Shown: in pieces, positions 1-11,033 of the stretch
Layout: each line of letters starts with the position of its first letter
Numbering within the stretch: the stretch's first letter is position 1
From: Bolinopsis microptera
Taxonomy: Eukaryota > Ctenophora > Tentaculata > Lobata > Bolinopsidae
Direction of reading: 5' to 3'
Length of the DNA stretch: 64,000 nucleotides
Assembly: GCF_026151205.1 (NCBI RefSeq)
Contig: NC_087073.1
Span: 5,973,001-6,037,000, forward strand
Position numbers and translations under genes: made by a program
The notes under the pieces: generated by a model
What the model saw: only the letters and a program-made list of their open reading frames with translations
What the model was told of the DNA's origin: nothing
Database searches by the model: none

Positions 1-735
1 GAGATTATCACTATCTAATCCCTGGCCCTTGATCAGGGGTGTGATATGAGCTAGTTTAGCGCCATCAATACTGCCAGAAGATAATGAAGCATTTACTATG
101 TCAACTAAGACGGGTAGTAGAACCTCAAGGTTTTCTTTAAAGATGTTTGCAGGTAGAGGGTCAATTGAAGAAGACTTGATCTCAGATGCCTTGATTATCT
201 CCTCTAGTTCTTCTAGAGTAGTTGGAGAGAACTCAGCTAGTTTTTCTCCGCAGTAAGAGGGCGTTTGATCGTCAGACTCCACATGATCAAAGTTATTTCG
301 TATTGCCTTTATTTTCTCCTGAAAATATACGTTAAAGTTTTCGACTGTGTCCTTGAGAGACTCCGACGAAGGCAACACAATGCTTTTATCCCGATCAAGA
401 AAGGTGTCCACAAATCTAAAAAGACTCTTAGAAGAATAGGAATGCTTTATGAATTCGACTTTGAAAAACCCATGTTTCTTCCTGTCTGAGAGTTCTGTGC
501 ACTGCTCTCTGATTGATTCATAGTGTTTCTTGTCAGTTAAAGATCCGGAGATTTTCCACTTTGTCTCGGCTTTTCTTCTTTGGCTTCTAAGTGCTTTATA
601 TTCACCATCGAACCAAGGGGCAGACTTACGTTCTTTGATTTCCTTTGTGAGGAGAGGAGCATGGTTATTCAGCACAGTTAGGCACTTAGAGTTGTATAGG
701 CTGATGCGGCTTTCAAATGACGGCATTTCAGCTTG
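1..735 (-). pseudogene. LINE linker and start of reverse transcriptase
   Basis: An open minus-strand frame from 735 to the window edge, in phase with the endonuclease upstream. It contains the conserved linker (APLLTKEIK, APWFDGEY, a basic RRKAETKWK block) and the entry to the RT domain: SSSIDPLPANIF, then LVDIVNASLSSGSI, then HITPLIKGQGLDSDNL. The last block matches the segment just before the NYRP motif of CR1-like reverse transcriptases. The catalytic FADD motif would lie to the left of the window. Confidence 0.8.
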
Positions 736-738
736 TCA

Positions 739-1377
739 TAGACCCTCAGGATCCATTACAGTAACCAATTCCTCAGCAAGATTATCCGCAAAACAATTTT
801 TGTCAATTTCTTTGACATTTCTGAATGTGATAACTTTTTTCTTGTTGAGATTGCTTGCAACTGTTTTTGTGAGGCTAAAAGTAACCGGGAAATGGTCACA
901 GTTTGGGAACATTTCCGAGGTGTGCGAGTCTACTGTGACACTCTTTGGATTGACTATCTGATGGGAGGAGATTACAACATCCAGAATATGTCCTTTGTTG
1001 TGAGTTGGATCTCTCACGTATTGATGCAGTCCATAGCTGGCCAATACTTCAGTCAGTTTGGCCGTGTTTCTTGATTTATGATCATCCAAATGAATATTAA
1101 GATCACCACAAATTAAAAACTTCTTGTATTTCATGAATATGTTCCCAATAAACTCATCCAAATCTTCAAAAAATACATCAGTCAATGACCCTGGTCGGTA
1201 AACACAAGCACAGAGGACAGTATCACCCGATGAGTCTCGAAATTTGCCTAAAACTGCTTCAAACGTATCTCCACACTTATCAAACACAGGAGTAAGGTTC
1301 AAATCACTTGAATTGTAAATAATTCCAACTCCTCCGCCTCTGCATTTAGCGGAGTCTTTCCTGATGTAGTGAATCAA
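739..1377 (-). pseudogene. LINE AP-endonuclease domain (5'-truncated)
   Basis: About 213 codons from the first Met to a TGA at 736-738. They carry the endonuclease/exonuclease/phosphatase fold signatures of LINE ORF2: GGGVGIIY, VYRPGS, GDLNIHLD, then a T-H-N-K-G-H-I-LDVVI block and NCDHFPV. The usual first 60-100 residues, which hold the earliest catalytic Asn/Glu, are missing, so the enzyme would not work. Translation resumes in the same frame beyond the stop into the linker and reverse transcriptase at 735-1. Which target DNA this endonuclease family cut cannot be told from the fragment. Confidence 0.85.
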
Positions 1378-1378
1378 G

Positions 1379-1505
1379 TAACAATAGTAGATCTATATTT
1401 TCCGTCTGTACAGCCATTACAGATCCCAAATATTAGACAGCACAGCACCAACTTCTATATATGTATAAGACATTTTGTATAAGAACATCTAACTAGAATT
1501 CATAG
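1379..1505. repeat. Direct repeat R1, copy a
   Basis: About 125 bp starting taacaatagtagatctat and ending near catctaactagaattcat. It recurs at 2196-2315 in the same orientation at roughly 90 percent identity, with one short indel. The LINE fragment abuts its left edge. R1 may be the end of an unrecognised element. Confidence 0.85.
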
Positions 1506-1641
1506 TATACTGTATGAATTCAGTATTTTACATGAATTCAGTAATTTACAAGTTCCTCGGAGTTCAAACTCAACATTTTACGCGTTCCCTCAAACTTGTA
1601 CCTGTTGTCATTGTGAGTATTTACTATTTTCTATTTGTTAC

Positions 1642-1753
1642 TACAGTAAAACCGCATCCCGATTTACCGCAAACCCTGATTTACCGCAAATCCCGATTAA
1701 CCGCGGCTTTTTCCTTTCTCCCAAGCTCCGCGGTAAATCGGGGTATTACTGTA
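1642..1753. mobile_element. pogo/Tc1-type MITE
   Basis: A 112-bp unit with imperfect terminal inverted repeats of about 25 bp. The left end reads TACAGTAAAACCGC and the right end, reverse-complemented, TACAGTAATACCCCGA. TA dinucleotides sit at both ends, as for Tc1/mariner/pogo insertion. Inside the left half the motif cccgatttaccgc is repeated three times with variation. It is too short to code. Confidence 0.65.
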
Positions 1754-2195
1754 CATCATGTTCTGCTCCCTCGAAAACTAATATCGATTAAAGAATTTTC
1801 TGACGTTGTTGACAGTTAAAAGCTGCTCCCCGATTACGAAAGTATGTCTTGAATAACTTTTTAACCTTCAGCATTCTCACACGCAGGTTTAGTGTATAGA
1901 TTACCAACATTTCGAAACCATCCTTACTTTCGGTTATTTTGATGATATTGGTGATACTATGAAATGTTTGTTGACTGAAGGTGTTTTGTAGGTGTATAAT
2001 TTGGGCTTCTGGAGCTCAGCAACAATACAACAGAGACAACAAATGAAATACAGAAATTAGTTTAAAAATTAAAATTGAACAAACCTGTAGGGCTATTTTT
2101 GACTAATAAATAATACACCACACAAAGCTCCAACAACTCGACAACTTGGATCCTCAACAGAAAACATGCGACCAGTCATAGTGTTAGTAACAAAC

Positions 2196-2315
2196 TAACA
2201 ATAGTAGATCTATATTTTCCGTCTGTACAGCCATTACATATCCCGAATATTAGACAGCACAGCACTAACTTCTACATATAAGACATTTTGTAGAATAACA
2301 TCTAATTAGAATTCA
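2196..2315. repeat. Direct repeat R1, copy b
   Basis: Second copy of the 120-bp repeat seen at 1379-1505, same strand. The 690 bp between the copies hold a pogo-like MITE and no gene that I can see. Confidence 0.85.
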
Positions 2316-5300
2316 TATTATAAATTCATTTCTTGGAAATCAGACATTTGTGATCGCTCTCACGCTCTATTAGTTGAAATCGGACGATATTCCGAACTCG
2401 TCTACTTCCCATATGGCCGCATTTGTATAACTCTCCACCCAGCGGCATATTCATCTCTCCATGTCAAAGTTCCTTGGGATCTTACATACCAGGAACTAAA
2501 GAATAACACGTTCAGTTAGATGCAACTCTCAACACTCACACTATTCGGAATCTTGTGAAAAGAACTGCCAAAGAAGTGTTGCTATCCCTGTCAAAGTTAC
2601 TCAAAGTAAGATTTTATCGTATGAAGATGTATCGATCCCGGACGTATACCTTACGCCCTTATTTGGACGACTATTTTTGAGCAAAATGTTCTCCACTTCA
2701 CATAATAAGGTAATTCTTAAAAATCTAAGAAAATCTAATATATATAAGTTTTACCCAATATATATGTATAAGTGGTACTCAACAAATGAAATAAATCGTG
2801 TGGAAAATGGAAATTATGACACCTTAGAAAATTTCTCAAAAATGTAGATTTTCAAATTAAATTGTAATTATACTTCGTATTCAAATCTTGAAGAAGAAGC
2901 TGATGCTGCTTTTAACTTAAGAGAGATCACCTTGAATGTCCCGCTGATGAAGTAGTATTTATGATGAAATGATAGAGAAAAACATAGTCTCCTGGGAGAT
3001 AAATACTCGGAATTGTTTTGATGTGGTTCACAGATACATTAAACCATGGTTGATATTTCTACCTCATGAAAGCCAAAGTATTGTTGGGAACGTAAATCTC
3101 CGATTACTCGCATTGTAGCGGGGATTATGCTGGATTAGATATTGTCTTGATGGGTTTATATACACAATTGTATGATGGATAATATACCAAAACTCAACCC
3201 TTTTTATCACAAGTTACTCTTGAAACCGTGCCATAGCGCACTACGGAAATTATATAATTTCTCTATTAGGGTGTGCATGTTTTTGATATCCTTGGACCGA
3301 CTAAAAAATGGTTCAATTACAATTGTCCACGTTTGCAGTTTTGACTCATTCAATATCGCTCTTACAAATAGTAGGTACTTGATTCTACTCGAATTTGTCT
3401 CTATTGCTAGATATTAAAAAGATGAGATCATGAATCCTCATTGTGTAATATCCCAACGAGTGATACCTGCAACAGATATATATCGCCTCACTTTATATAT
3501 AGTAAGATTTTCATCATCTAGTAAATATTCTTGTCTTCTCCGGATGATATAAATCGAAACAAAAATGATTCAATCGTGAAAGATGAGAATAAATTGCCAT
3601 GTTCCACCCATATCTGAAGCAATACATATTGATACCTAAGCAGTGCCCTTTGTTCAGCGTTATTATATACCATCTCTTATTTCGCAAGAGTGTCGTCATG
3701 GAATGTTACTCGCCAGTGCTTGATCTAACAAACTATTTCCGTCTCCGAACAAAGTTTCTCTCTGAAAAGGTCTTCGCTAAATTACATTTCCCTGTAAAAA
3801 GCATAAAACGTCCAGCATTCAGTGATGTCACGTGACCATGCGCGCGTCTCTTTACGTGTCGTCCGCAATCTGAAAGAAGAAGCAAATTTCGAAATGTCTT
3901 ACCAGTGATCTCATATACTGCTCCATGACTCACTCTGTAACATGAACCGTGTTTAATTCAATCACATATGTGGAATAAATTCTATATTACAATGAGTTGA
4001 AGAAATCTGGGACCACAACGTTCGTTAGATGCAGACTTATGTCTGATCCTTTGTTCATGAGGGTACGCTAAGACATACTATTGTACCTTAGACATCCCTG
4101 GATTCTATACACAATAAACCTGGATAACTCATTTATTCCTCAACCGGTAGAAAGAGGGATCTCCTCTGCAGCTACTTCATGTCGGAAAACCAAAGCAATT
4201 GTTGGCCAATGTAGGCACTAGGCTTTAATATTTAGTCAGCCGAATGTGGGAGCGAAAATTAAGCTCAAGGGGTCGAATAAAAAATCTAAAGTCACCTTGA
4301 AATATGGGCAGCCTGATTTTATAACATGCTGACTACTTTTTATCCGCCGGATCTACCTGTCGATCTTCTGATTAGAATATTGTTGAAATGTGGACTGATG
4401 AGCTTTCTGTGTAGTGTTCTTGACAAAGTGTGTCCTACGAAGGGATTGCTTGAATTGTCATCCGGAAACCGTTGTTATCAGCTGGTCTATGGTATTGGAT
4501 TCATATGTGTACCCATGTGGCATGTGGCCATCAACGGATTAACATATAAACCCAGCATCTGTTTAAAAATTAGCCTAATGAGGCAATTAAATCAAAGAAA
4601 ATTACACATCTCATCATTAATGTTATCATTAGGACCGTAACCCACAGTATGTGAGATCAAACTATAATTTGCGGGTATGTTGTGGTCGAGCCGCAACAGT
4701 ATTTCCTCTTTGTTGCGACGTTACGTTTCTATGGACCAGACTTGGCTATAGTCCAAATCTCCGCTCTTGACAGTCCTATAAGAAAACGTCACTATGTAAG
4801 AGCAGAATTTTAAAAGTGAGCTGAAACCAAATAATAATGTCTACAGGAAGTCGGCTACTCCGGAAGCTCAACGACAATTTTTAACTGGAAACAGTCGCTA
4901 CTGAATAGTTGGGTTCATGCCAAGTCTTTGATTCCACCCAGTCTCTAAAGACACTAGCGACTTTTACCAATACTTTTAACTGACGTTGTTTGAGCAGGAT
5001 TGTAAATAATTTGTAGGGTAGCCGGATGGGACTAAGAAGCACGAGATATGCTGAAGAGTGTGAAGTGTGGGGCTTCAATTAAACTGTTCGTTACTGAGGC
5101 AAGCGACAAAGAAGTCCTGTAGTTTCCACTGCTATCAGATCGCAGTTCCATTGAAGAACAAGCACGTGTTTTGCAGCAGCTTTCGTGAACCTGGATGGGC
5201 TGATGTTTAACCCCATCTAGTGAGTGGTCATCATACTTTATGGTATAGCTATAAACTAAACGAAATGTATCAAAAATCTGAAAAAAGTAGACGAAGTATC

Positions 5301-6223
5301 TGGAACAAAGATTAGGTTTGATAGGCCGGATTATCTGGCGGTAGGCCGTTGGTCAATGGTCACGAAATTGCAGTATTACTGTAGTCAACAAAACTTGGTA
5401 TACAAGATAGAAATTCAGCGATCCACAATTAAACGTGTTCGATTTCATGTGAACTTCTGTTATATACTTTGATATGATTTGGATCTTGGAGGAGCTCTTG
5501 AACATTAGTGAAAACTGAAACTCTGGACCAGCTAGTCCTGGTTAAGTTAATTCCAAACATGGGTCAGTTAAGTACCGACATTTAGTTTACATTCAATCAC
5601 ATAAAGTCTTTTGAATACTACTGGACCAACTCCGGAAAATTGTCTGTGTACGAAATGATCCTGCGTCCAGGAGTTGAAGTCTCGGGTGTTGAAGTCTCTG
5701 TGACTGTATCACGTCTCAAGTTGAGACTCCCAAGGTGATCTGAGCAACCATTACACTCAATTCTCAAAGCACTGATGCGGTGATAATTCCAGCTCTACTG
5801 AGTGTATCATTGTCTCACACGTTCTACGACTGGATACCCTAACTATCACGTCCTATCTTACTATCTTCCAATGTCACAGTTATTAATGCACACCACCTTT
5901 AATATGATCGCATGATTATCGAAAGCTTCCAAACAAGATTGATATCGTTAAACAACTCTGTTCCCTGGACCCTTACATCATTATATATGAGAACCATAAG
6001 CTATATCTCTGATATCAAGATGTATGTAATTGAAAATATGTCCGCGTCTGGTCAATTTATCGCCCCTGTGAATTCGAGAACTGGTGAACGACACAAGACA
6101 GCCCATTGTGTCAGTGGAACGTTTCCGACATCGGACAACCCGCTTTCATAAACTGTTTTTACTAAGACTCTACCAATTCTATCTGATAATCATGAGACTA
6201 CCCTAAACATGAAGTTACTCTTT
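2316..6223. other. Intergenic, no gene recognised
   Basis: The open frames here are short and on both strands (longest about 104 codons near 4326), with no known motif and no clean exon boundaries. The base composition is ordinary for the window. I see no RNA gene or regulatory site that I could defend. Confidence 0.5.
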
Positions 6224-6380
6224 AGGGGTCGTTCCCAAATTACGTCATCAGCCGAGGGGGAGGGGGGTTTCTAAATGATTACCTAGTGCAATTTTGACAC
6301 AATAGCTATGTGTAAAACTGATAACGGAAGGGGGTAAAAATGTTCCAAAAAGTGATAACATAATATGTAAACGACACCTT
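6224..6380. mobile_element. MITE family G, copy 1
   Basis: A 157-bp element with TIRs: left AGGGGTCGTTCCCAAATTAC, right (reverse complement) AAGGTGTCGTTTACATATTA. It shares its interior (attttgacacaatagctatg, then a G-rich run) with the copies at 6441-6604 and 23301-23485. Non-coding. Confidence 0.75.
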
Positions 6381-6440
6381 ATATAGTTGATACAGAAAAA
6401 CGGACACTGGACAGTTGAGAAAATTTAATTTACATTACAT

Positions 6441-6604
6441 TACATAGTCACTTTTTGGCCAATTTTTAACCCCTCCCCCCATCCGTGATCAGTTTTACAC
6501 AGCTATTGTGTTAAAATTACACAAGCTAAAGCTTAATCATTCAGAAACACCCTTGCTACCCCTCCGTGATTATGTTATATATGTGAAGCCCCCCCCCCCC
6601 CCCC
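6441..6604. mobile_element. MITE family G, copy 2, inverted and diverged
   Basis: The reverse complement of the family-G element. It contains ggccaatttttaacccc, tttacacagctattgtgtta and an outer end running into 16 consecutive C. Lying 60 bp from copy 1 in opposite orientation, it makes a large imperfect inverted repeat. Confidence 0.65.
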
Positions 6605-7435
6605 TAAAATATCAGCGAAGCTGTGTACACCCCAATTAATAGTTGAAAATTGGTCAAAGTGACGATGATCGATATCGTCATATCGCCACTAAAGCAGTTG
6701 TGTGCTGATCAGCGAGAGTTGCTACCTTATTGGGGACGATCTTGTTTTTCGCACCATAGTATTAGTGTACATCTGGGAGCGTTCATGTTTGACATCTCAT
6801 ATGACTACAACTACTTCGACAATGATACTTTTTTCAATCTCATTCTGGAAGGTCAACAAAGTGACGTCATTACAGTTGTAAACGCTCCCATTACATACAT
6901 TACATTACATATATTTCTTTGTCTAATAATTATACAGAAAGGGGTACAAATGACCATTCTGTTTAAGCTCACATGTTCCCTATTAGAATAAACATTCATT
7001 GTGTAATCAACATTGATAATAAACATGAACAATAGTACCAGCTGAACTTCAGATTGATCAGGAGTAAAAATTGTTAGTTCGGTAATCTGTTGATTACTCA
7101 GTCGGAGCACGAACTGAGTATCATTTCAGGGGCATAGTCCATGCAAACGACACATTCTGTGCATAGTTCGAGCAGAAACACTGCACACATAAAAGAGATG
7201 CTGATTTGTTTATATTACAAGATAACTATTTAGATAGTAATATGGAATGTGATTACTAGGTTCGCACCTAACAGTGCCCCAATCGTGCATCGACAGATAA
7301 CTGAATTACTAAAAATTATGGATTGAAATTCAATTTGTAGAAATAAAACACAACCAAAAATTACTGTCAATATCTTCTAGTACTATTTGATTCAAAATTA
7401 TCCAAATCAATAACAAAGTATTTCTCCAGTTTCAG
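6605..7435. other. Upstream region and probable first intron of the CCCH gene
   Basis: No coding motif is visible. A good 3' splice site (ttctccagtttcag, ending 7435) lies just before the ZC3H10-like start codon, so a non-coding first exon and promoter probably lie in or left of this stretch. I could not place them. Confidence 0.4.
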
Positions 7436-7439
7436 AATC

Positions 7440-8384
7440 ATGTCAGATTTTAGAGGGATGCCCAGAGGTCCTCCTTCCAGTGTTATGAGGCCGATTGGTC
7501 CGGGTCCGATGATGAACCCTGGACCCATTAAGCAGCCCATATTCCCCACCCTCTGTCCAGACTTTATGAAGGGGGTCTGCAGCGTTTTCCAGTGTCCCAA
7601 AAATCATCCGGAAGCGTCTTTACTGTTCTGCCAACCCTACCAGAGAGACTGCTGCCAAGCAGGACAAGCCTGTACGTACATGCACGCCACAGCAGAAGAA
7701 GAACAATATTACAAGGACACCGGCCTGATCCCTCTCAGATTCATGCACAAACCTATCAGGATGGAACGAGGTAAAGGGTGCTTGCCAAACGGGCAACCTT
7801 CTTTGTTTCCCACTGAAAACAGTAACACACCCACCACACCAGTAGAACCACAAATCTTTACCCCTCCACCGCCAGTCATTGCTCCAGAACCCATCATCAT
7901 GACTCCAGAGGTTATGCCTGTGGTAAGTTCTGGAGAAAAACACAAGAGTGTAGAGCCAGACCCTCCTACCAAGAGACAGAAGCTGTCTTACGAAGAGATT
8001 GATATCGAGAGGAACATGTTGAAAGAGAAGGTGAAGATCCTGGAGAAGAAAGTTGAGACTCTTGATGCTGCTAACGATGTACTTCTGGAGAAGAATGCCA
8101 AGTTGAGATCCTCCTCGAAACGGTCTCCAGACAGAAAGAGATCTCCAGACAAAGAACACCGAGGCAGACGAGACAGGAGAGACCGAGACAGATCTCGAGA
8201 CAAGAACAGGTCCCGTTCTAAGGAGAGGGCCAGGTCTAAGGACCAGGTGCAGGAGGGTGGGAACTGGAAGGATAACAACAACCGCGGTGGAGGAGGCGGA
8301 CGATGGAACAACAACAACAACGCCGATCAGTTTAGCAGCAACCCCACCTCGGGACACAATAACTACAACAACCGACCGGTGTAA
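7440..8384 (+). CDS. ZC3H10: ZC3H10-like CCCH zinc-finger protein, 314 residues
   Basis: Predicted RNA-binding nuclear protein. A Gly/Pro/Met-rich N-terminus (1-38) precedes two CCCH fingers: CX7CX4CX3H near residues 39-57 and CX7CX5CX3H near 64-82. The second runs straight into EEEQYYKDTGLIPL, a close match to the segment after the last finger of ZC3H10. Residues 100-170 are Pro/Thr-rich. A coiled coil near 186-218 (LKEKVKILEKKVETLDAANDVLLEKNAKL) is the second ZC3H10 hallmark. The tail is RS/RD-rich, then Gly/Asn-rich with RGGGGGR, as in splicing-related proteins. Vertebrate ZC3H10 has three fingers; two are visible here. The coding part is one exon, with an acceptor at 7435 four bases before the ATG. 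An AATAAA lies right after the stop (8390). Confidence 0.8.
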   Translation: MSDFRGMPRGPPSSVMRPIGPGPMMNPGPIKQPIFPTLCPDFMKGVCSVFQCPKNHPEASLLFCQPYQRDCCQAGQACTYMHATAEEEQYYKDTGLIPLRFMHKPIRMERGKGCLPNGQPSLFPTENSNTPTTPVEPQIFTPPPPVIAPEPIIMTPEVMPVVSSGEKHKSVEPDPPTKRQKLSYEEIDIERNMLKEKVKILEKKVETLDAANDVLLEKNAKLRSSSKRSPDRKRSPDKEHRGRRDRRDRDRSRDKNRSRSKERARSKDQVQEGGNWKDNNNRGGGGGRWNNNNNADQFSSNPTSGHNNYNNRPV

Positions 8385-8389
8385 CTAGT

Positions 8390-8397
8390 AAATAAAT
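8390..8397 (+). terminator. Candidate polyadenylation signal of the CCCH gene
   Basis: AATAAATA a few bases after the stop codon. It is very close to the stop, so a signal further downstream may be used instead. Confidence 0.35.
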
Positions 8398-9513
8398 ATT
8401 TTTAAAGGAGTAAAGAAAATTACTAAACTACGTCTTATCTCATATTTGTGTTTGTTCATGGCATTTGTATTGGAGAGGCAACGTGCTCTACTTTACACCG
8501 AGTGCAGACCGTGACATTTAACTAAGTTACAGAACCAGAAAGTAAACACTGACGGTGTGCCAAAAACGGATTGATTATTCCTTGCGAAAGGGATGTATGT
8601 TTTTTATATTGTTTTGTGCTATATAATTATCAATATATTATTGACTTATGAAATGGAAGTTATTCATACAAATGTTATATGAATACTCATAAGTAATGTT
8701 ACGAGCCCAAATCCGTGACATAGACAATCACAATGTAATTCTATTGAAAAGGACAGTAATCAGAAGTTGATGGTGAAAGAGATTGAGAGTAAAGCGAAGA
8801 CAACACTAATAGTGTTTGTCATGTAGCACATTTTCATACTCAAAATTTGTTCCAATCGAGTTACGTACACACACTAGTTGTCACATAGAATGTTATTATG
8901 ACTAATACTAATAGATATGTTGACAAGATAATTCAACGATGTATAATTCAACGTTTTATTAAATAATCTGAGTATTGCGGTTGAAATTGGTTCTCCTGTA
9001 ATATCATATTGCAGTGCCAAGTTGTACGTTTATTTTAAATTCAATTTTCAACGCAAGAAAGCGAATTTTTCATTCTCTGTGCTGCATTGATGGAATCGAA
9101 ATACTTTGGAAAGTCTCTTTACTTTGGAATCACAGAACTAGTGTCTCGATGAAAGCATAAATGAAATGTCTCGATTAGTCCTGGTGATACTTGAGTCATA
9201 ATTAAAATGAGCGCTATCGGAGATAATTTATTTCACCTTTCAAGTTCAACTGATAGTCCGGGCTGAAAGGGGAATCCGCTGGTATTGAGTGTTCGAAAGG
9301 ATATTTCAACGGAATGTTAGTGTTACTTAGGGCCTTTTCCAACGAAACTAGTCATGTCGCCAATTAAATGGACAAAGTTGGAAGTCTCTACGACCTTTCG
9401 AAAAATGAGTTTCGACTACGTGCCATATTTGATGATGCGCGGCATTTGGAGCTTCAGTAAGTGTAAAAGTCGTTCACATAGCCATGTGTATACGCGTACT
9501 GCGTGACGCGCTT
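8398..9513. other. 3' flank, no gene recognised
   Basis: Likely 3' UTR and intergenic DNA. There are no open frames of note and no recognised repeats up to the first MITE insertion. Confidence 0.5.
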
Positions 9514-9521
9514 GTTGTACT

Positions 9522-9638
9522 TTACTGGGCAGCGCTCAGCCTGTCATTCCGCCGAATCTCTGTTTGGCGGAATGTTGTTATTGATTATTATATTGACTAT
9601 TATGTTTATAAACATAATAGCCTGAGGTCCCCAGGTAA
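9522..9638 (+). mobile_element. MITE family M, copy 1 (8-bp TSD)
   Basis: A 117-bp element from TTACTGGGCAGCGC to CCCCAGGTAA. It is flanked by a perfect 8-bp duplication, GTTGTACT, at 9514-9521 and 9639-9646. The ends form a short imperfect inverted repeat (TTACTGGG / TTACCTGGG). The 8-bp duplication fits the hAT or P superfamily; there is no coding capacity. Confidence 0.9.
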
Positions 9639-10386
9639 GTTGTACTGCAAGCGAGAGGGCTCTGGTTAGAGCAATGGTTAGACTTAGAGCAATAAAAGTC
9701 GCATAATTTGACGAAATTCGTTAATTTTCAAAGTCCTTTCAATCGGACTTTTAAAACTGTCCACAAAACTTGGAGGATATCAGAGTTGGTATAGTGATGA
9801 AAATGGGACAAAAGACTTTGCTTTGAATTGTAATATAATTAATAATGTCTATAAATGATTGGACCATATGCCTCAAATTTTTCGGACAGTTTCCTTGTAA
9901 GTCTATGAATAAGCGTACCGATTTTTGTTACAATTGGATCGAAGGAAAGTTACTCAATATGCATTTGCTTCAAGACTTTTGTGCTTGTAGGTTTACAACA
10001 TACCAGGACGCGCGCCGAGTTGGACTCGTCGACGGTCCAGATGGAACTGATATTTTACGAGTATCACCGGTCACCCGTTAATTTTGTGCTGGCCGAGATT
10101 AGCGCTAAAAAGACCATCCTACAGTCGGCACGCGCGGCTCACTGTCGATGGCGCACTACATAAATTGTAAATATTTAAATCACATGATACACTTTTGAAA
10201 AAATAACAAGCTCAAAACGCTACTGTATTATTTTTCCGTAAAAAACACAATGCACAGTAAATTGTTCAATGTTAAAGGACTAACCCATCGCGTTACTTTT
10301 GAGAAGAAAGCGGCGCGCGCTACTTCGAAGAAATTTAGACGAGTAACATCCGTCAAGTGAATGGTGAACATCTCGCCGATTTGTTA

Positions 10387-10461
10387 TTACTGGGCCGCGC
10401 TCAGCCTGTCATTCCGCCTAATCTCTATTTAACAACATTAAAGCCTGGGGTCCTCAGGTAA
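10387..10461 (+). mobile_element. MITE family M, copy 2 (nested at the edge of copy 3)
   Basis: A 75-bp element from TTACTGGGCCGCGC to CCTCAGGTAA, flanked by ATTTGTTA at 10379-10386 and 10462-10469. The right duplication overlaps the first three bases of copy 3, so copy 2 inserted across the left border of copy 3. Confidence 0.88.
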
Positions 10462-10466
10462 ATTTG

Positions 10467-10561
10467 TTACTGGGCCGCGCTCAGCCTGTCATTCCGCCGA
10501 ATCTCTATTCGGCGGAATCTCTATATGATTATGAACATGATAACCTGAGGTCCCCAGGTAA
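10467..10561 (+). mobile_element. MITE family M, copy 3
   Basis: A 95-bp element from TTACTGGGCCGCGC to CCCCAGGTAA. Its own target duplication GCCGATTTG lies at 10562-10570 on the right. On the left it is at 10375-10383, split away by the later insertion of copy 2. An internal palindrome gattccgccgaatag-type hairpin is present (ccgccgaatctctattcggcgg). Confidence 0.85.
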
Positions 10562-10567
10562 GCCGAT

Positions 10568-10842
10568 TTGTAGCGCGATGCACTACTGGGCCGCGCCGCG
10601 AATCTTCTCGCAACCACATGCAGATCGGCAACCACATGCAGATCGGCGAGATGCGAAGGATTGACATCGTGAATCAACTTACCTGGGACCCCAGGCTATT
10701 ATGTTCATAAATATGAATAGAGATTCGGCGGAATGACAGGCTGAGCGCGGCCCAGTAAGAATCAACTCGCCGATCTAACGACAAACGAGAAAAGCATTTA
10801 TATTGGATGCACGGCGCGGCCCAGTAGTCCATCGCGGTACAA
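10568..10842. mobile_element. MITE family F, short copy, carrying an inserted M element
   Basis: The inverted ends are TTGTAGCGCGATGCACTACT on the left and, reverse-complemented, TTGTACCGCGATGGACTACT on the right, both followed by GGGCCGCGCCG. The interior has cgcaaccacatgcagatcgg in two direct copies, then gagatgcgaaggattgacat. Family-M copy 4 is inserted at 10679-10758. I found no clear target duplication for this element. Confidence 0.7.
10679..10758 (-). mobile_element. MITE family M, copy 4 (inserted in a family-F MITE)
   Basis: An 80-bp element in inverted orientation (TTACCTGGGACCCC to GCGGCCCAGTAA). A perfect 8-bp duplication, GAATCAAC, flanks it at 10671-10678 and 10759-10766. Confidence 0.9.
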
Positions 10843-10969
10843 CTTTTGTCGAGGTACCTCAAAAATGATCTTTGATATAACGATTCCTCGTTTAATTTTG
10901 GTCGATGCATGTCAACTTAATGTAAAATCAAACAATTGTTATAAAATTATTTTGTTGGTATCAAATTAG

Positions 10970-11033
10970 TTACCTGAGGACCCCAGGCTTTAATGTTGTT
11001 AGGCGGAATGACAGGCTGAGCGCGGCCCAGTAA
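10970..11033 (-). mobile_element. MITE family M, copy 5
   Basis: A 64-bp element, the shortest of the five, from TTACCTGAGGACCCC to GCGGCCCAGTAA. A perfect 8-bp duplication, CAAATTAG, flanks it at 10962-10969 and 11034-11041. Confidence 0.9.

Larger units (their letters stand above)
1..1384 (-). mobile_element. Non-LTR retrotransposon (LINE), 5'-truncated, continues past left edge
   Basis: Minus-strand coding sequence of a CR1/L2/Jockey-type LINE ORF2. From the 5' side (1377 downward) it shows the AP-endonuclease signatures GGGVGIIY, CVYRPGS, CGDLNIHLD and CDHFPV. Next come a helical linker (NHAPLLTKEIKERKSAPWF) and the start of the reverse transcriptase (HITPLIKGQGLDSDNL at positions 60-1). 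The N-terminal endonuclease residues are absent, so the copy is 5'-truncated near 1384, exactly where a 120-bp repeat begins. Apart from one in-frame TGA at 736-738 the frame is open from 1377 to 1, so the copy is fairly young. The rest of the RT and the 3' end lie left of the window. The superfamily is sure from the motifs; the clade is not. Confidence 0.88.

Noticed and set aside
7620-8357. 245-codon antisense frame over the CCCH gene
   Set aside because: The sense frame has recognised fingers and coiled coil; the antisense frame is low-complexity Val/Ser/Leu from the RS and proline repeats.
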